From: an uncultured Prevotellaceae bacterium
Lineage (GTDB): Bacteria > Bacteroidota > Bacteroidia > Bacteroidales > Bacteroidaceae
DNA: 48,931 nt
Direction of reading: 5' to 3'
Assembly: GCA_900316985.1 (NCBI GenBank)
Contig: ONFE01000017.1
Coordinates: forward strand, 1-48,931
Shown here: piece after piece, positions 47,494 through 48,931 of the stretch
How positions within the stretch are numbered: the first letter of the stretch is position 1
Layout of the letters: each line of letters opens with the position of its first letter
Position numbers and translations under genes: made by a program
The notes under the pieces: generated by a model
The model's input: only the letters and a program-made list of their open reading frames with translations
What the model was told of the DNA's origin: nothing
The model's database searches: none

Positions 47494-47519
47494 TTCCGAC
47501 ATCTTTCTCAATGTCGGAA
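47494..47519 (-). promoter_or_regulatory. Hairpin with U-rich tail in the greA leader
   Basis: TTCCGACAT and ATGTCGGAA form a perfect 9-bp stem around 8 bases. In the greA transcript it is followed by UUCUUAGUUUUUUC, so it resembles an intrinsic terminator placed between promoter and gene. It may release a short leader RNA, by analogy with GraL in E. coli. Confidence 0.6.
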
Positions 47520-47550
47520 CTCTGTTACCTGTTTTTATTTTATCCGTTTG

Positions 47551-47581
47551 CAAAGATAGACAGTTTTTTTGAAACGGCCAA
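47551..47581 (-). promoter_or_regulatory. greA promoter
   Basis: On the minus strand TTG (47579-47581), 20 bp, TATCTTTG (47551-47558). The leader to the start at 47429 is about 115 bases. Confidence 0.65.
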
Positions 47582-47629
47582 GCGTTTTTTCGTAAATTTA
47601 CATCGGCAGGAATGTTTTTCCCGAAAAAA

Positions 47630-47661
47630 TTTGGTGGTTTCATGGAAAAGCATTACTTTTG
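47630..47661 (+). promoter_or_regulatory. tRNA-Ala promoter
   Basis: TTTG (47630-47633), 20 bp, TACTTTTG (47654-47661), followed 18 bases later by the tRNA. Confidence 0.65.
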
Positions 47662-47679
47662 CACCGCATTAAGAAACAT

Positions 47680-47753
<74 letters not shown>

Positions 47754-47758
47754 CTTAG

Positions 47759-47784
47759 AAGCCTTCCCGTGGGAAGGCTTTTTT
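47759..47784 (+). terminator. Intrinsic terminator after tRNA-Ala
   Basis: AAGCCTTCC, CGTG loop, GGAAGGCTT, then TTTT: a strong 9-bp stem with U-run. Its A-rich 5' side is short, so termination from the minus strand is less certain. Confidence 0.85.
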
Positions 47785-47791
47785 CGTTCTT

Positions 47792-48781
47792 TTACTGTCC
47801 CCCCAACCGTGTAAAGAATTCTATGATTTCTTCCCATGTCTTGAAGGTGTTGTCTCCAAAATGTAACTGGGTGCCCATGAAATCTTTGCAGGGTATGGCA
47901 TCAATCAGATAGTCGCCTAGCAGGAGATTACGCTGGTTAGTGAAGATAAGGTGTCCGAAAGCAGGGACGCTGACTATATCTTTTGTCCATTCCTGTACAC
48001 CTTTTATATATTCAGCGTCATACGAAGGGCTTGCGGCTACGATAAAGAGATTATAGGATTCCAATAGGTATTTGAATGCTTTCATTGCTGATGAACGCTG
48101 CTGTCCGCGTTCGTCACGGAGCGCATCTATGGCAATGTATATGACAGGTCGTTCCCTGCCTTCTTGACGGTCGTCAATCCATCGGATGACCGGGATGACA
48201 GCCTCAGAGAAAACACGGTCGTTCATGCGGTGCTCACCGTGAAACCAGATGCCCCTGTCGTAATGCTCCATGAAAACAGGGTAGGTATGCACCAATGGAT
48301 CCTCGTCGCCAAATAGTCCCCACACTTCGCCCTTCTTGCTGACGTTAGCGAAGCATTGTTCCTGCACTGTCCTGTATTCCTTCACCATGGCCTTGGTGAC
48401 GATAAACTCCTGAACGCCGTCTTCACGTGGATTCAGAAAGGTCTGCTTGCCCACCATGCCGTGGGCTCCCATCGTGTCGGCTATGTGGAAAGCCGGATTC
48501 ACCAATATGCGGTCGGTACCATTAAGCTGTTCTGCGTACATGCCGCCCATTGAAGTTCCTATGATGAGGTCGGGCTGCTCTTCGTCTTGTTTACGGTGGA
48601 GTAGGGCAATGGCCTCATGAGGATCAACGGGCAAGTCGAAGGCTACCACGTTTGCTGACGGCAGCATCTCACGTAGGCGAGTAACGGTACCGCTACGTGC
48701 CGATGAGCCGAAACCATGCACATACATGATTTTCTTCCCCTTCATCAGTGTGGGGTATTGCTTGATATAAGGATTCTCCAT
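47792..48781 (-). CDS. YqiA-like alpha/beta hydrolase with a C-terminal HAD-like domain
   Basis: This 329-residue protein is a fusion. Residues about 15-200 are a YqiA/YcfP-type hydrolase: oxyanion region YVHGFGSSARSG, nucleophile Ser77 in GTSMGGMYA, acid Asp159 or Asp161 in FGDEDPLV, and His184 in GEHRM. Residues about 212-329 resemble the small HAD 5'(3')-nucleotidase family: VIYIAIDALRDE at the motif I position, FIVAASPSYD, and LLLGDYLIDAIP...GDNTFKTWEEI. Motif I lacks the usual DxDG pattern, so the phosphatase half may be degenerate. Substrates are unknown. It is likely co-oriented with the ABC-F gene upstream (28-bp gap). Confidence 0.75.
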   Translation of the reverse strand: MENPYIKQYPTLMKGKKIMYVHGFGSSARSGTVTRLREMLPSANVVAFDLPVDPHEAIALLHRKQDEEQPDLIIGTSMGGMYAEQLNGTDRILVNPAFHIADTMGAHGMVGKQTFLNPREDGVQEFIVTKAMVKEYRTVQEQCFANVSKKGEVWGLFGDEDPLVHTYPVFMEHYDRGIWFHGEHRMNDRVFSEAVIPVIRWIDDRQEGRERPVIYIAIDALRDERGQQRSSAMKAFKYLLESYNLFIVAASPSYDAEYIKGVQEWTKDIVSVPAFGHLIFTNQRNLLLGDYLIDAIPCKDFMGTQLHFGDNTFKTWEEIIEFFTRLGGQ

Positions 48782-48808
48782 AGTTCTTCAATCAATGACA
48801 AGGGAAAG

Positions 48809-48931
48809 TCAAGCTTCAATCTTGCGGTATTTCACACGTTTAGGTTCTTCGCGTCCCAGTCGGCGCAGTTTGTTCTCTTCATATTCCGAGTAACTGCCCT
48901 CAAAGAAGAATACGTTGGAATCGCCTTCGAA
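48809..48931 (-). CDS. ettA: ABC-F ATPase EttA-like, C-terminal end (partial)
   Basis: Only the last 40 codons are in the window: FEGDSNVFFFEGSYSEYEENKLRRLG, ending RKIEA. This matches the C-terminus of EttA-type ABC-F translation factors, where the second ATP-binding domain ends in 'FEGDS.V.WFEGN(F/Y)..YEEDK..RLG'. Such proteins gate the ribosome according to the energy state. The 5' part lies beyond the right edge. Confidence 0.85.
   Translation of the reverse strand, partial: FEGDSNVFFFEGSYSEYEENKLRRLGREEPKRVKYRKIEA

Overview
The window looks like the chromosome of a Prevotella/Segatella-type member of the Bacteroidales. Three things support this: Bacteroidota promoters (TTG or TTTG, 19-21 bp, TAnnTTTG) lie ahead of many genes; lineage-restricted families are present (UpxY antiterminator, DUF5689, BT4734-type VapE, DUF6078-like, a Bacteroidota-style TonB C-terminal domain); and the tmRNA tag ends in NYALAA. 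No rRNA, CRISPR array or intact transposon was seen.

Region 1 (1-8245) is a cell-envelope nucleic-acid or phosphate cluster. It holds a frameshifted lipoprotein DNA/RNA nuclease, ribosomal protein L31 type B, a lipoprotein with three OB-fold-like repeats, a DUF5689 lipoprotein and a TonB-dependent outer-membrane receptor. Divergent from the receptor is a secreted endonuclease/exonuclease/phosphatase whose catalytic domain is split by an inserted TonB C-terminal domain.

Region 2 (8285-14198) is mostly housekeeping: a uracil-DNA-glycosylase-like protein, uridine kinase, a DUF308 membrane protein, a histidine phosphatase, an Arg/Asn/Ser/Gly-rich repetitive secreted protein, a Wzi-like outer-membrane protein that has lost its signal peptide, and a lipocalin-like lipoprotein.

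Region 3 (14185-41349, almost all minus strand) is a surface-polysaccharide locus in two blocks. The upstream block (41349 to 26706) encodes a Wza-like exporter, Wzz, Wzy, Wzx, a lipoprotein resembling phage-tail lectin-fold proteins, a pyruvyltransferase, a GT4, a GT10 fucosyltransferase, two GT2 enzymes and a secreted beta-helix protein. The downstream block (23270 to 14185) encodes ManNAcA synthesis (WecB, WecC), a GT4, two DegT-type aminotransferases, two phosphoglycosyl transferases and a PglF/WbpM-type 4,6-dehydratase. Amino sugar, uronic acid and pyruvate genes together suggest a zwitterionic polymer. Between the blocks sits a vapE/DUF6078 module (23446-26699). Its 600-bp intergenic region holds mirror-symmetric AGCCTACA repeats about an axis near base 25878 and a central array of 22-bp palindromic repeats, which looks like a replication origin or operator of a domesticated element.

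Region 4 (41490-48931) holds ssrA, UpxY, a PrsW-like protease, RmuC, a WG-repeat-like protein, mannose-1-phosphate guanylyltransferase, a HIT protein, GreA with a leader hairpin, tRNA-Ala(GGC), a hydrolase with a HAD-like C-terminal domain, and the 3' end of an EttA-type ABC-F gene.
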